A DNA stretch of 42,686 nucleotides, from positions 1-42,686 of the forward strand of contig NZ_LATL02000009.1 in the NCBI RefSeq assembly GCF_000972705.2, in the 5' to 3' direction. Numbering within the stretch: position 1 is the first letter of the stretch; the number at the start of each line of letters is the position of its first letter. The notes under the pieces were generated by a model. The model was not told the origin of the DNA, made no database searches, and saw nothing but the letters and a program-made list of their open reading frames with translations. This DNA is from Limnoraphis robusta CS-951. GTDB taxonomy: Bacteria > Cyanobacteriota > Cyanobacteriia > Cyanobacteriales > Microcoleaceae. The position numbers and the translations under genes were made by a program. This document shows positions 1 through 10,194 of this stretch, piece by piece.

Positions 1-9
1 ATGTGACGC

Positions 10-1230
10 ATGACAGAAAAAGCCTATAGCTACCGTTTTTACCCTACTCTTGAACAGGAAAACCTGTTGAGGAGAACATTGGGGTGCGTAAGACTGGTGT
101 ACAACTTGGCACTGGCGGCGCGAACTCAAGCGTGGTACGAACAAAAGGAACGAGTGGGCTATTCTCAAACATCTTCAATGCTGACAAACTGGAAAAAAGA
201 GGAAGAATTAGACTTTTTGAATGAGGTCAGTTGTGTTCCCCTTCAGCAAGGTTTAAGGCATCTACAAACTGCATTTACCAACTTCTTTTCGGGTCGAGCA
301 AAATACCCGAACTTCAAGAGAAAACGTAACGGTGGTAGTGCCGAATTTACCAAGTCAGCTTTCAAGTTTAAAGAGGGTCAAGTCTATATTGCCAAATGTA
401 AAGAACCTTTAGCTATCAGATGGAGTCGCCAACTCCCCAAAAGCTGCAAACCATCTACCATTACGGTCAAATTAGATCCGAGTGGTAGATGGTTTGTTTC
501 TTTGAGGATAAATGATCCAATCAACCGCAAACTAAAACCCATCGACAAAAAAGTGGGAATCGATCTGGGAATTACCAGTCTGTTCACCACGTCCGACGGA
601 GTTAAAGTTTCTAATCCCAAACATTTTAACAAGCTATACAAAAAACTCCAACTTGCTCAAAAGTCTTTAAGCCGGAAAATCAAAGGCTCAAAAAACCGAG
701 AGAGAGCAAGAGTTAAAGTAGCTAGAATAAGCGCAAAAATCGCTGATTGCAGGCGTGACCATACCCACAAGTTGACGACTCAACTCCCAAGTGAAAATCA
801 CAGAATAGTGGTTGAGGACTTAGCTGTGAAGAACATGGTCAAAAATCATAAGTTAGCCAGAGCAATTAGCGATGCCAATTGGGGAGAGCTTGTTCGACAA
901 CTTTCCTATAAAGCTGAGTGGTATGGACGAGAATTAATCAAAATAGATCGTTGGTTTCCCAGTTCAAAGCGATGTTCCAACTGTGGATACATTGTAGAAA
1001 GAATGCCGTTGAATATCAGAGAGTGGGATTGTCCTAAGTGTGACTCTCACCACGACCGGGATATCAACGCCAGTATAAATATTTTGGCTGCGGGACTCGC
1101 AGTGTCAGCGCCACTTGCTCTACTTGGGGAGACCCCAAGACCGCAGTGGCTTGTCTGTGGAGCGACCATAAGAGCCGAACAGAGTAAATCTGTTAAGCCA
1201 GGTGCTAAGAAGCAGAAACCTAAATCGTGA
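10..1230 (+). CDS. tnpB: TnpB (IS200/IS605-family OrfB), RNA-guided nuclease-type protein
   Basis: 406 residues, complete. An N-terminal helix-turn-helix/OrfB region (YRFYPTLEQENLLRRTLG) precedes a RuvC-like nuclease with Asp185 in GIDLGI, Glu269 in VVEDLAV and the DRDIN motif at about 349-353. A zinc ribbon (CSNC, then CPKC) sits between the second and third motif. All catalytic and zinc ligands expected of TnpB are present, so it looks functional. Family knowledge: TnpB is a guide-RNA-directed DNA endonuclease that helps keep its transposon. The guide RNA overlaps the 3' end of the gene, and such an end is visible just downstream. No tnpA is seen; the window begins 9 bases upstream, so a preceding tnpA cannot be excluded. 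The ATG at 10 begins at the expected family N-terminus. The protein is only distantly related to the broken TnpB at the other end of the window. Confidence 0.93.
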   Translation: MTEKAYSYRFYPTLEQENLLRRTLGCVRLVYNLALAARTQAWYEQKERVGYSQTSSMLTNWKKEEELDFLNEVSCVPLQQGLRHLQTAFTNFFSGRAKYPNFKRKRNGGSAEFTKSAFKFKEGQVYIAKCKEPLAIRWSRQLPKSCKPSTITVKLDPSGRWFVSLRINDPINRKLKPIDKKVGIDLGITSLFTTSDGVKVSNPKHFNKLYKKLQLAQKSLSRKIKGSKNRERARVKVARISAKIADCRRDHTHKLTTQLPSENHRIVVEDLAVKNMVKNHKLARAISDANWGELVRQLSYKAEWYGRELIKIDRWFPSSKRCSNCGYIVERMPLNIREWDCPKCDSHHDRDINASINILAAGLAVSAPLALLGETPRPQWLVCGATIRAEQSKSVKPGAKKQKPKS

Positions 1231-1271
1231 GGTTTAGGAATCCATCGCCTCCGGCGATGGGAGGATGTCAA
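1080..1271 (+). ncRNA. Putative TnpB guide RNA (omegaRNA/reRNA) scaffold and right end of the IS element
   Basis: The last part of tnpB and its 3' flank hold two hairpins: AAACCT/AGGTTT (1216-1235) and CCATCGCC/GGCGATGG with a 3-base loop (1242-1260). GAGGATGTCAA follows, ending at 1271. TCAA is the right-end cleavage tetranucleotide known from IS608-type elements, so the element probably ends at 1271 and guide sequence would begin at 1272. The 5' limit of the RNA is a guess. The same hairpin, GGAATC-like joint, hairpin, GAGGA order recurs at the second tnpB (42642-42686). Confidence 0.6.
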
Positions 1272-1776
1272 TGCTAACCTTTCACTGCCAAATAAAATGG
1301 GCTGCGCTCGCTTTTATCCCCCGATTAAAATGCGCTTGCTCTACGCTTCGCCACCGTAATAACAGGAGATATTAATGGTACTAGGGATCTGACGAGTTAT
1401 TTTAGCAAAATTCTTCAACTCCCCTTCCCCACCCCTAAACGATAAGCTTCAATCATCTATAAAAGCTTAAATAATCAAAACATTCTATCAAATCGCCCTT
1501 TTTACAAAACTTAACTCGACAATAATTCTCAATTAGCAAACGGACTTGCGCTCTTTCAGCCTTTTTGGTATGATAATCTCAAATCATAATACAGGAATGG
1601 TCTGACCTATAAGGTATTTTGACTCTTTTAAGCGGCTGAAACCCTTATGTTATCGTACTCCAGCCCCGTTTTTGGTCAAGTTTTTACCCCTTCCCTTTCT
1701 CTGTGACGAACAAATTTTCACCACCCTTTTTTACCCCCACTTGACAGAATCTTGAAAATGTGCATTCGCCGAAATC
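1272..1776. other. Intergenic region without a recognisable gene
   Basis: About 500 bp between the IS end and the stop of the TldD/PmbA-family gene. I see no coding sequence, tRNA or clear terminator. Weak structure only: TATGAT/ATCATA at about 1570-1589, and TTTCAGCC (1554-1561) facing GGCTGAAA (1634-1641). It would include the target side of the IS insertion. Confidence 0.4.
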
Positions 1777-3123
1777 TTAGATGCTATCGGTAATGCTACT
1801 AAAATTAAACGCCTTCACCCGTACCCCCGGAACCACAACACTGCCATAACGTTCAACCTGACTCAAGCCATCTACTTCTGCAAAGAGTTCTGGCAAGCGT
1901 TGATTAAAGCGTAAATTCTTAATCGGATAGGCAATTTTCCCGTCTTCGATCCAGAACGTACCATCCCGCGTCATTCCCGTTACCTCCAACGTGCGGGGGT
2001 TTACATATCGCACATACCAAGCGCGACTAACCAAAATTCCCCGTTCTGTTTGAGCAATCAAATCCGCCAAACTTTGCGGTGATCCTGCCATCACAACCGG
2101 ATACATCGCCCCATTCGCCTCAACGCCCTGCTGGGCTGCCCAATAGCGACTGTAGGATAACGTTTGGGGAACCCCATCTTTAATCACAGACAAATTATCT
2201 TTTTTCAGCCCATCTGCAAAAAACGTCGAACCACCAATTAAAGGATGCGCCGGATCTCGCTGCACATTCACCAACGGACTAAACATCGCTTCCCCGACGC
2301 GGTTTCCGGCAGGTTTTCCTTGTTCATCCATCCGCGACATAAACGATCGCCCTTCATCAGCAGCCCGAGCATCCAAATTAAACATCACCCACATCAACAA
2401 CTCCGCAAAGGCAGCCCCATCAAAAACCACCGGATAAACCCCAGGCTGAACTTCACGGGGATTTCGCGCAGAGTAAGCCCGGTTAATAATCGTTTTGGTG
2501 AGGGATTCTATCGGTAAATCTTGAATACTAATCGCACTGCGTTTACTCCAAGCAGAACCCTTGTCTATTTTTGCAGTAAACCCAAAATCAGCACTCGTCA
2601 GACGGTTACAAGCCCTCAACCCCAGAGAATTGCCAATGGCAAATAATTCCGCTTCACTGCTGAGAGTTCCCGAACCTTCAACATTCGCATCCTGACTCAT
2701 TTTGCAAATCGTTTGAACTCGTTCTCCGCGTTGTAGGGGGGAAAAACAAGCCGTTGCTTGATCAAAAGCCGGGATGCGGTTTTCATAGGTTTGCGGTTCT
2801 AACAACGGTACCCATTCGGGATCTTCCGGGGCAATGGTTGCGAGTTCCTCTGAGCGTTTAATCGTCGCTTTAATCGCCTCGGGGTCTAATTCAGTTGTAG
2901 AGGTTGTAGCACTGCGCTTACCAAAATAGCTGGTAATCGAGAGGGTAAACTTGGTACTGCTGACGTTTTGAGTAATTTGATTTTCCGAATAGCGAGTCAG
3001 TGCTTCTTCACTGTTGCTGAGACTGACAAACACATCTTCAGCTTCCGATTGTTGGATCACCGTTTCAATCAGAGACAGAGCTTCATCTTCAGACAACAGA
3101 TTGGGTGCAGTAGCAACAGTCAT
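1777..3123 (-). CDS. TldD/PmbA family protein (TldE-like metallopeptidase subunit)
   Basis: 448 residues, usual length for the family. Recognised by its conserved C-terminal block (GMTRDGTFWIEDGKI, then YPIKNLRFN) and by the N-terminal region with EDVFVSLSNSEEALTRYSENQITQN. Family knowledge: TldD and TldE/PmbA form a heterodimeric zinc protease that trims unfolded peptides and processes some modified peptides. TldD carries an HExxxH zinc site, which I do not find here, so this is more like the non-catalytic PmbA/TldE side; a tldD partner is not in the window. The ATG at 3123 is preceded on its strand by a purine-rich AAAGGAAGT-like stretch acting as ribosome binding site. A HIP1 octamer lies just upstream (about 3152). 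It is divergent from uvrC across about 255 bp that should hold both promoters. Confidence 0.85.
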   Translation of the reverse strand: MTVATAPNLLSEDEALSLIETVIQQSEAEDVFVSLSNSEEALTRYSENQITQNVSSTKFTLSITSYFGKRSATTSTTELDPEAIKATIKRSEELATIAPEDPEWVPLLEPQTYENRIPAFDQATACFSPLQRGERVQTICKMSQDANVEGSGTLSSEAELFAIGNSLGLRACNRLTSADFGFTAKIDKGSAWSKRSAISIQDLPIESLTKTIINRAYSARNPREVQPGVYPVVFDGAAFAELLMWVMFNLDARAADEGRSFMSRMDEQGKPAGNRVGEAMFSPLVNVQRDPAHPLIGGSTFFADGLKKDNLSVIKDGVPQTLSYSRYWAAQQGVEANGAMYPVVMAGSPQSLADLIAQTERGILVSRAWYVRYVNPRTLEVTGMTRDGTFWIEDGKIAYPIKNLRFNQRLPELFAEVDGLSQVERYGSVVVPGVRVKAFNFSSITDSI

Positions 3124-3378
3124 AAATAAAAGGAAGTAAAAGAAACCGAATAGCGATCGCGGAAGATGCGACTACTTTTTTTAGGGATGATCTGCCCACA
3201 ATATAACAGTACCGAGACACATCAGAACCGTTTTTGAAGCATAAACTCACAACAAAAACATACATCTCCCGAAAATCCGCTCTTTGTGCCTTTGTGTCGA
3301 GCGTGTTTTTTCTTCAATTGAGAGCATCATAATATAGATTATCAGAAAAGTTGCTGCAAATAACCCCCTTTCTCTACA

Positions 3379-5295
3379 ATGCCTTCAACTCCAACCCTGC
3401 CTCTGGTCAAACATCCTGAACGCCTAGAAAGTCGGTTAACAGAAATTCCGCCTGTTCCGGGAGTCTATTTAATGCGCGATCGCTCGGATCAGATCTTATA
3501 TATCGGGAAGTCGAAAAAATTGCGATCGCGAGTTCGTTCCTATTTTCGGGATTATAACCGCCACAGTCCTCGGATTGCCATGATGCTCCAACAGGTAACA
3601 GAAATAGAGTTTATTGTCACCGATACCGAAGCCGAAGCCTTAGCCTTAGAAGCCAATCTGATTAAACAGCATCAGCCTTATTTTAATGTGCTGCTGAAAG
3701 ATGACAAAAAATATCCCTATCTCTGTATTACCTGGTCAGAAGAATATCCCCGCATTTTAATTACTCGTAAACGCCGTTTAGGAAAAGCCAAAGATCGCTA
3801 TTATGGTCCCTACGTTGATACCCGACTGTTACGCAGTACCCTGCATTTAGTTCAACAAATTTTTCCCTTGCGTCAACGTCCGAAACCCTTGTTTAAAGAT
3901 CGTCCTTGTTTGAACTATGATATCGGGCGATGTCCGGGAGTTTGTCAACAGTTAATCTCTCCCGAAGACTATCATCAAATTATCCAAAAAGTTGCCATGA
4001 TCTTTCAAGGGAGAACCGGAGAACTGATTGACTCTTTAAACCAACAAATGGAAACTGCGGCTGAAACCCTCAATTTTGAAACCGCAGCCAAAATTAGAGA
4101 TCAAATACAAGGACTAAAATCACTCAATGCCGATCAGAAAGTCTCTCTCCCCGATGACAGAGTATCGAGAGATGCCATTGCCTTAGCGGCTAACGATAAA
4201 CTTGCCTGTATTCAACTGTTTCAAATTCGGGCAGGTCAACTGGTGGGGCGGTTGGGGTTTCAGGCGGAAGTTATCCAGTTTGATCTGCAAAAAGAATCAG
4301 AATTTGGGGCAATTTTACAACGGGTTCTCGAAGACCATTATCAAACCGTTGATCCAGTGGAAATTCCCAGTGAAATTTTGGTTCAATATCCCTTACCGGA
4401 AGAATCTATTCTAGCCAACTGGTTGAGTGAATATAAAGGTCGAAAAGTCACCATTGTTAACCCGCAACGCCAAACCAAAGCCGAATTAATAGAACTGGTT
4501 GAACGCAATGCAGGCTATGAACTTGAACGAGTGCAAAAATTTAGCGATCGCCATCATCAAGCCTTACAAGATTTAGCCGAAGTTATCGATCTTCCCGATA
4601 TTCCCCATCGCATCGAAGGCTATGATATTTCCCATATTCAAGGTTCAGATGCAGTGGCTTCTCGGGTGGTATTTATTGACGGTTTACCTGCCAACCAACA
4701 ATACCGACATTATAAGATTAGAAACCCCGAAGTCAAGTCAGGACGGTCTGATGATTTTGCCAGTTTAGCTGAAGTGATTGGACGACGGTTTCGAGATTAT
4801 CCGATATTAACGCCTGAAAAAATAGCCGCCGATAAACCAGATTTAATTATGATAGATGGCGGGAAAGGTCAACTGTCAGCAGTGGTGAAAGTGTTATCCG
4901 AGTTGAACCTATTAGAAGATTTGCGTGTCATTAGTTTAGCCAAACAACGGGAAGAAATCTTTCTGCCGGGTGAGTCCTTCCCTTTGGAAACCGACGCCGA
5001 ACAACCGGGAGTTCAACTGTTACGACGTCTGCGAGATGAAGCCCATCGGTTTGCGGTGAGTTTCCATCGAGACAAACGGAGTCAACGGATGAAGCGATCG
5101 CGTTTAGATGAAATTCCCGGCTTAGGACAGCATCGCCAAAAACAACTCTTAGCCCATTTTCGGTCTATTGATTATCTTCGCATGGCAACTCCCGAACAAA
5201 TAACTGAAGTCCCCGGAATTGGGTTAAAATTAGCCCAAGAAATCTATCACTATTTTCATCCGACATCGGATGTCAAAGATGCGACAATAGATTAG
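3379..5295 (+). CDS. uvrC: UvrABC excinuclease subunit C
   Basis: 638 residues, full length. Domains in order: GIY-YIG nuclease at about 20-100 (PGVYLMRD, then [18 protein letters not shown]) for the 3' incision; a Cys-containing segment ([13 protein letters not shown]); a UVR helical hairpin at about 205-240 ([14 protein letters not shown]) that contacts UvrB; the RNase H-like 5' nuclease ([37 protein letters not shown]); and a C-terminal tandem helix-hairpin-helix ([26 protein letters not shown]). It makes both cuts around bulky DNA lesions in nucleotide excision repair. The ATG at 3379 gives the standard N-terminus; no strong ribosome binding site is seen. An AT-rich segment at about 3330-3345 could hold the -10 region. 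It stands alone, with the next gene about 90 bp downstream on the same strand. Confidence 0.97.
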   Translation: MPSTPTLPLVKHPERLESRLTEIPPVPGVYLMRDRSDQILYIGKSKKLRSRVRSYFRDYNRHSPRIAMMLQQVTEIEFIVTDTEAEALALEANLIKQHQPYFNVLLKDDKKYPYLCITWSEEYPRILITRKRRLGKAKDRYYGPYVDTRLLRSTLHLVQQIFPLRQRPKPLFKDRPCLNYDIGRCPGVCQQLISPEDYHQIIQKVAMIFQGRTGELIDSLNQQMETAAETLNFETAAKIRDQIQGLKSLNADQKVSLPDDRVSRDAIALAANDKLACIQLFQIRAGQLVGRLGFQAEVIQFDLQKESEFGAILQRVLEDHYQTVDPVEIPSEILVQYPLPEESILANWLSEYKGRKVTIVNPQRQTKAELIELVERNAGYELERVQKFSDRHHQALQDLAEVIDLPDIPHRIEGYDISHIQGSDAVASRVVFIDGLPANQQYRHYKIRNPEVKSGRSDDFASLAEVIGRRFRDYPILTPEKIAADKPDLIMIDGGKGQLSAVVKVLSELNLLEDLRVISLAKQREEIFLPGESFPLETDAEQPGVQLLRRLRDEAHRFAVSFHRDKRSQRMKRSRLDEIPGLGQHRQKQLLAHFRSIDYLRMATPEQITEVPGIGLKLAQEIYHYFHPTSDVKDATID

Positions 5296-5384
5296 GAAAG
5301 GGAAGCCACAACCAACTTCCAGGGTGTCTAGGAAATTATGACTAATGCTTAAATAGAATTAAATTCTCTAACCCTCGATGACCC

Positions 5385-8300
5385 ATGCCTGCCAGCAGCT
5401 TATCTCAATTTGATTCTAGCCTGGATGCGGCGATTAACCCCAACCCGTTAACGGTTTCTCCGCAAACGCCTCTGTCTGAAGTCTTTAGCTTGATGTGTCG
5501 GTCTAGAAAGACTTGTCAGCTTTTTACAGATGATCAGATCGAAGATGTAGAGACCTGTTGTGTTTTGGTGATAGATGATGATCGCCTTGTTGGACTGTTG
5601 ACTCCTGGGGATATTGTCCAATTAATTGCAGAGGGAATGCTGGATGTTCAGGTTAGCATCTCGGAAGTAATGACTGTTGAACCGATAACCCTAAAGCGAT
5701 CGCAATTTGAAAATCCGTTTACCCTAATTCACCGATTCAATCAATACCAGATTTGTCATCTTCCGATTCTATCCGATCAAGGGCAGGTTCTAGGATTAGT
5801 CACTCTAGAGAGTCTTCGCTGTTGCTTACCGCCTTTAGACTTTCTCAAATTTCGCCGCGTCGAAGAGGTGATGCGTCGAGAGGTGATTTATGTTTCCCCA
5901 AGTGCTACTGTTCAACAGGCTACCCAACAACTCGCGAAATCTCCAGAAAATTGTCTTGTGATTGCTGAGAAAATTTATAATTATCAACTTCAGCCTTTGG
6001 GTTTCATCACAGCCGGGGATTTAGTTCAGTTTTATGCTTTGGGGTTAGATGATCGCATCCGAGTGGATCAAATTATGAATTTCTGCTTGCCATTGATTCA
6101 CCCGGATGATAATCTAATAGAAGCGGATCGGCGAATACAGCAACATCGGATATCCCAATTGTTTGTCAGTTCACAATCGGGACAGATTGCGGGAATCATC
6201 ACCCCAAACTGCATTTTAAAGGGTCTAGATGCGATGGAAATGTACGGAGTGATTCAACTTCTCCAACAACAGGTGAGTCTACTCCTAAGCCAAGACGTTC
6301 AACTCCCTAGCCCTCAAAACGGTAAAGTTGCCCCCCCTAAACCCGATCTTAATGCGGCGATTGTAGAAACGGTCAGTAACTTAGTTGTGGTTCTTGATAG
6401 CCAAGGACGAATTGTTCGGTTTAATCAAGCCTCGGAAGCGGTAACGGGATATTCGTTTCGAGAAGTGCGAAATCAAATTTTCTGGGAAATCTTTCTCTCG
6501 TCTGAGGAACAACAGCAATTCAAAGCCAATTTTCAAACCTTACCGTCTTCTGAGTTTCCCCCTCAGCAGGAACTCACTTGGCTAACAAAAGGGGGTTTAC
6601 AGGCCCGCACGGTTTCCCATTTTAATAGTACCCTATATAACGATGCAGGTCAAGTGGAATATGTAATTTTGACGGGAGAGGATATTACGCAATATCGTCA
6701 GAGGGAAAAGGCTGATGATCAACTGACGGAAGAACTGAAAAACCGAGTGGATGAAGGCGGCGAAAAATCAACCCAATATCTGGCAAAATATCGCGGTAGC
6801 GAAAGTCAATCTCAATCGGAAAAAGAGAGATTAAAGTTTTTATTATCAGCCAATCCAGCGATTATTTATAGCTGTGATTATCAGACCTATAAAGCCACAT
6901 TTGTCAGTAAAAATGTGCGGCTAATTTTAGGGTATGACCCTGAAGAATTTTTAGAGAGTTATGAGTTTTGGTGGGAGCGAGTGCATCCCGACGATCAAGC
7001 CTTTATAGCGGTAGAAATGAACAAAATTTCCGAACAGGGTTACTATCGCTACGAATATCGGTTTCGTCATCAAGATGGTAATTATCGTTGGATGCGGGAT
7101 GAAGTGAAATTAGTTCAGGATGAAAGGGGAAATCCTGTTGAATTAGTGGGATACTGGATCGAAATTAGTGAGTATAAGCAAACCGAAGTAATTCTACAAG
7201 AACAAGAAGCCATTCTCAGTAGTTTGTGTAACAGCACAACCTTAATGATGGGAGTTGTGGAAATACTGGATAATAATATACGTCATCTGTGGGATAATCC
7301 AGCCACCGCAAAATTATTAGGCTGTGAAGTTCAGCAGTTAAAACATCAAACCTGTCGGGGGTTAGGAATTCCAGAAAACTTAACTGTACTGTGGGTCAAA
7401 TATTGTCAGGAAACCCAACAGACTCAGAAACCGGCTCACTTTGAATATACTCATCAAACCATCAAGGGAAAAAATTGGTTTTCCGCCACAATTTGTCCTG
7501 TTCCGGGAAACTTTTCTCGTCCGCGATGCTGCTATGTTGTTGAAGATATTACCGAACGAAAACGCACCGAAGAAGCCCTGCGTCATAGCACTCAAAACCT
7601 ATTAGAATCTCAACGCATTGCTCATCTGGGAAATTGGGATTTTGATGTAACAACGGGAAAGATTAGTTGGTCAGAAGAAGTGTTTCGGATTTTCGGGTTA
7701 GACCCTTGCGAAGAGGAACCCAACCTAGAAGAATGGCTAGAGATGATTCACTCCGAAGATCGGGAACAGTGCTACAACATTTTACAACGAAGCCTGAACA
7801 CAGGAGAATATTTTGATATCGAGTATCGCCTGATTCGTCCCGATGGGGAACTGCGTTATCTTCACAGTCAAGGAGAAGTGATCGAAAACCTACACAGCCA
7901 AGCGATACGGCTGTTTGGAGTGATAATAGACATTACCGAGCAGAAACTCGCCGATCAAGCGTTGTGCGCCTCAGAAGCCCGTTATCGTGCGCTGGTGGAA
8001 CAAATGCCTGCTACGGTTTACACGATAACGGTGGGGGAAGCGAGTATGCCGCTTTATATTAGTCCTCACATTGAACAAATGTTAGGATATACGACGGATG
8101 AATGGATGAGTAACCCGCAATTGTGGTGTCAATGTCTGCATCCCGATGATCGAGAACAGATGAGTAATCGCTTAAAAAATTTACCATCCCATGATCGCCC
8201 GTTTGTTTGTGAGTATCGGCTGTTAACGCGCAATCAGGATGTATTATGGGTACAAGATGCAGCCGTTGTGATTCGAGATGAGGACAATACTGCGATTTTG

Positions 8301-10181
8301 CTACAAGGGGTAATGCTGGATATTACCGAACGCAAACACACCGAAGTTGCACTGAGACAAAGTGAAGAACGGTTTAGTACCTTAATTCGGAATTTGAGTG
8401 TTGGCGTAACGTTACATGGGTCTGAGGGTGAAGTGTTGTTATGTAATCCTAAAGCATGGCAATTAGTGGGGTTATCGGAAGCGGAACTCTTAGGGATAAC
8501 ATCTCTCCCTCCAGAATGGAAAATGATTCACGAAGATGGTTCACCTTTCCCGTATAACACTCATCCGGTTCCGCAAGCAATTGTAACCCGTCAAGCGGTG
8601 AAAAATGTGTTGATGGGGATTTATCGTCCGACGGTGAAAGCGGAAGCCGAAACGGAGTTAATCTGGGTTTTGGTGAGTGCTGAACCGCAACTGAGAGAAG
8701 ATGGAACGGTTCAACAGGTGATTTGTACCTGTAGCGATATTACCATCTTGAAAAAAGTTCAGGAAGATTTACGCACCAGTGAACAACTTTATCGCACCAT
8801 TGCCCATAATTTTCCCAATGGGACTATCTTTTTGTTTGATCGCAATTTACGCTATCTCGTCGCTGATGGTCAAGGACTCGCCCATTTACAACTGCGTCGA
8901 GAAGCGTTAGAAGGTTATACTTTGTCGGAGGTGTTATCACCGGAAACTTGTACTTCGGTTGAACCGTTGTATCAAACGGCGTTAGCGGGAAGTGAACGGG
9001 TCGAAGAAATTCAATATCAAGATCAGACTTATCTCGTTCGGGCGGTGCCGATTAGAAATGAAGAGGGTGAGGTGATTTTAGGGATGATTGTTTATCAGAA
9101 TATCACAGAACACAAACAAGCCGAACTGGCTTTACAACGAGCAAACCAACATCTGGCTGAAATTAACCAACGCTTAGAACAGTCTGTTCAAGAGTTAGAG
9201 CAACGCCACCGGGAATCTGCTATTATTAATCAAATGATTGAGTTTTTGCAAGCTTGTCATGGGGTTGAGGAGGCTTACGGGCCGATTTCTGAGTTTCTCA
9301 AACAGCTTTTTCCGGGTTGTAGCGGCACGGTATTATTGAGTAATCAAAAAACGAATCAAGTGGAGTCTATCGCGACATTTGGGGAATTAGCGGCTTGTGA
9401 ACTGAACCTGGCTTTTGATGATTGTTGGGCGCTGCGACGGGGACAAATTCACCTGGCTAGTGACAGTCAACCGGGTTTGTTTTGTACTCATGTTCAGCGT
9501 GATCCTTTACCAACGGCTTCTTTGTGTATTCCAACGATTGTTCAAGGACAGGCTTTTGGATTATTTTACCTGCGAACCCAAGAATTTGAGGGGTTGAGTA
9601 AAGGTCAACAACAGTTAGCCCAAACGGTGGCGGAACAGATTTCTTTGGGTTTATCTAATTTACAATTGCGGGAGGAGTTGCACAACCAAAGTATTCGTGA
9701 TCCGTTAACGGGGTTGTTTAACCGTCGCTATTTGAAAGAGGTTTTACAGCGAGAATTTCAGCGATCGCAACGTTCGGGTCAACCGTTAGGAGTTATTATG
9801 GTTGATATTGATCATTTTAAGCAATTTAATGATCATTTTGGTCACGAGGCGGGAGATGTGGTTTTGCAGGAAGTCGCCCGGTTCCTTCAGCGTCAAATTA
9901 GATTATCGGATGTCGCCTGTCGCTACGGAGGTGAGGAGATGACGTTGATTTTACCGGAGATGTCGTTAGAAACTGTAAAAGCGAGGGCGGAACAGTTGTG
10001 TGAAGGAATTCGACAACTTCAGTTATCCTATCAAGGGAAAGATTTAGGACGGATAACGGCTTCCTTTGGGGTGGCTGGTTTTCCCGATCAGGGTTCGACA
10101 CCGGAAACTGTGATTAAAAAGGCAGACGAAGCGTTATATCAAGCTAAAAATCAAGGTCGAAATCAGGTTATTTGTGCTTAA
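5385..10181 (+). CDS. CBS-PAS-GAF-GGDEF diguanylate cyclase
   Basis: 1598-residue multi-sensor protein. Four CBS motifs (about 15-290; repeated EVM/QIM starts and GLLTPGDIV, GFITAGDLV, GIITPNCIL ends) suggest adenine-nucleotide sensing. About seven PAS/PAC units follow (approx. 320-440, 480-600, 608-725, 740-855, 865-985, 993-1125, 1134-1245), most ending in DITE-type PAC signatures. Then come a coiled coil (about 1246-1285), a GAF domain (about 1290-1425) and a GGDEF domain (about 1435-1598). The active-site motif is GGEEM at 1515-1519, a functional variant. RLSD lies five residues before it and matches the RxxD inhibitory site for c-di-GMP. No EAL domain is present, so it should make and not degrade c-di-GMP. 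No transmembrane segment is evident; it is probably cytosolic. PAS ligands cannot be told from sequence. The gene ends against a cluster of palindromic repeats that could terminate transcription. Confidence 0.93.
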   Translation: MPASSLSQFDSSLDAAINPNPLTVSPQTPLSEVFSLMCRSRKTCQLFTDDQIEDVETCCVLVIDDDRLVGLLTPGDIVQLIAEGMLDVQVSISEVMTVEPITLKRSQFENPFTLIHRFNQYQICHLPILSDQGQVLGLVTLESLRCCLPPLDFLKFRRVEEVMRREVIYVSPSATVQQATQQLAKSPENCLVIAEKIYNYQLQPLGFITAGDLVQFYALGLDDRIRVDQIMNFCLPLIHPDDNLIEADRRIQQHRISQLFVSSQSGQIAGIITPNCILKGLDAMEMYGVIQLLQQQVSLLLSQDVQLPSPQNGKVAPPKPDLNAAIVETVSNLVVVLDSQGRIVRFNQASEAVTGYSFREVRNQIFWEIFLSSEEQQQFKANFQTLPSSEFPPQQELTWLTKGGLQARTVSHFNSTLYNDAGQVEYVILTGEDITQYRQREKADDQLTEELKNRVDEGGEKSTQYLAKYRGSESQSQSEKERLKFLLSANPAIIYSCDYQTYKATFVSKNVRLILGYDPEEFLESYEFWWERVHPDDQAFIAVEMNKISEQGYYRYEYRFRHQDGNYRWMRDEVKLVQDERGNPVELVGYWIEISEYKQTEVILQEQEAILSSLCNSTTLMMGVVEILDNNIRHLWDNPATAKLLGCEVQQLKHQTCRGLGIPENLTVLWVKYCQETQQTQKPAHFEYTHQTIKGKNWFSATICPVPGNFSRPRCCYVVEDITERKRTEEALRHSTQNLLESQRIAHLGNWDFDVTTGKISWSEEVFRIFGLDPCEEEPNLEEWLEMIHSEDREQCYNILQRSLNTGEYFDIEYRLIRPDGELRYLHSQGEVIENLHSQAIRLFGVIIDITEQKLADQALCASEARYRALVEQMPATVYTITVGEASMPLYISPHIEQMLGYTTDEWMSNPQLWCQCLHPDDREQMSNRLKNLPSHDRPFVCEYRLLTRNQDVLWVQDAAVVIRDEDNTAILLQGVMLDITERKHTEVALRQSEERFSTLIRNLSVGVTLHGSEGEVLLCNPKAWQLVGLSEAELLGITSLPPEWKMIHEDGSPFPYNTHPVPQAIVTRQAVKNVLMGIYRPTVKAEAETELIWVLVSAEPQLREDGTVQQVICTCSDITILKKVQEDLRTSEQLYRTIAHNFPNGTIFLFDRNLRYLVADGQGLAHLQLRREALEGYTLSEVLSPETCTSVEPLYQTALAGSERVEEIQYQDQTYLVRAVPIRNEEGEVILGMIVYQNITEHKQAELALQRANQHLAEINQRLEQSVQELEQRHRESAIINQMIEFLQACHGVEEAYGPISEFLKQLFPGCSGTVLLSNQKTNQVESIATFGELAACELNLAFDDCWALRRGQIHLASDSQPGLFCTHVQRDPLPTASLCIPTIVQGQAFGLFYLRTQEFEGLSKGQQQLAQTVAEQISLGLSNLQLREELHNQSIRDPLTGLFNRRYLKEVLQREFQRSQRSGQPLGVIMVDIDHFKQFNDHFGHEAGDVVLQEVARFLQRQIRLSDVACRYGGEEMTLILPEMSLETVKARAEQLCEGIRQLQLSYQGKDLGRITASFGVAGFPDQGSTPETVIKKADEALYQAKNQGRNQVICA

Positions 10182-10194
10182 GAGGCCACTGTTG

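Noticed and set aside
1374..1391. A small gene at the AGGAG-preceded ATG at 1374
   Set aside because: The frame stops after five codons.
1272..1776. tRNA or structured RNA gene in the gap after the first IS
   Set aside because: Only weak short inverted repeats are visible; no cloverleaf or conserved tRNA boxes.
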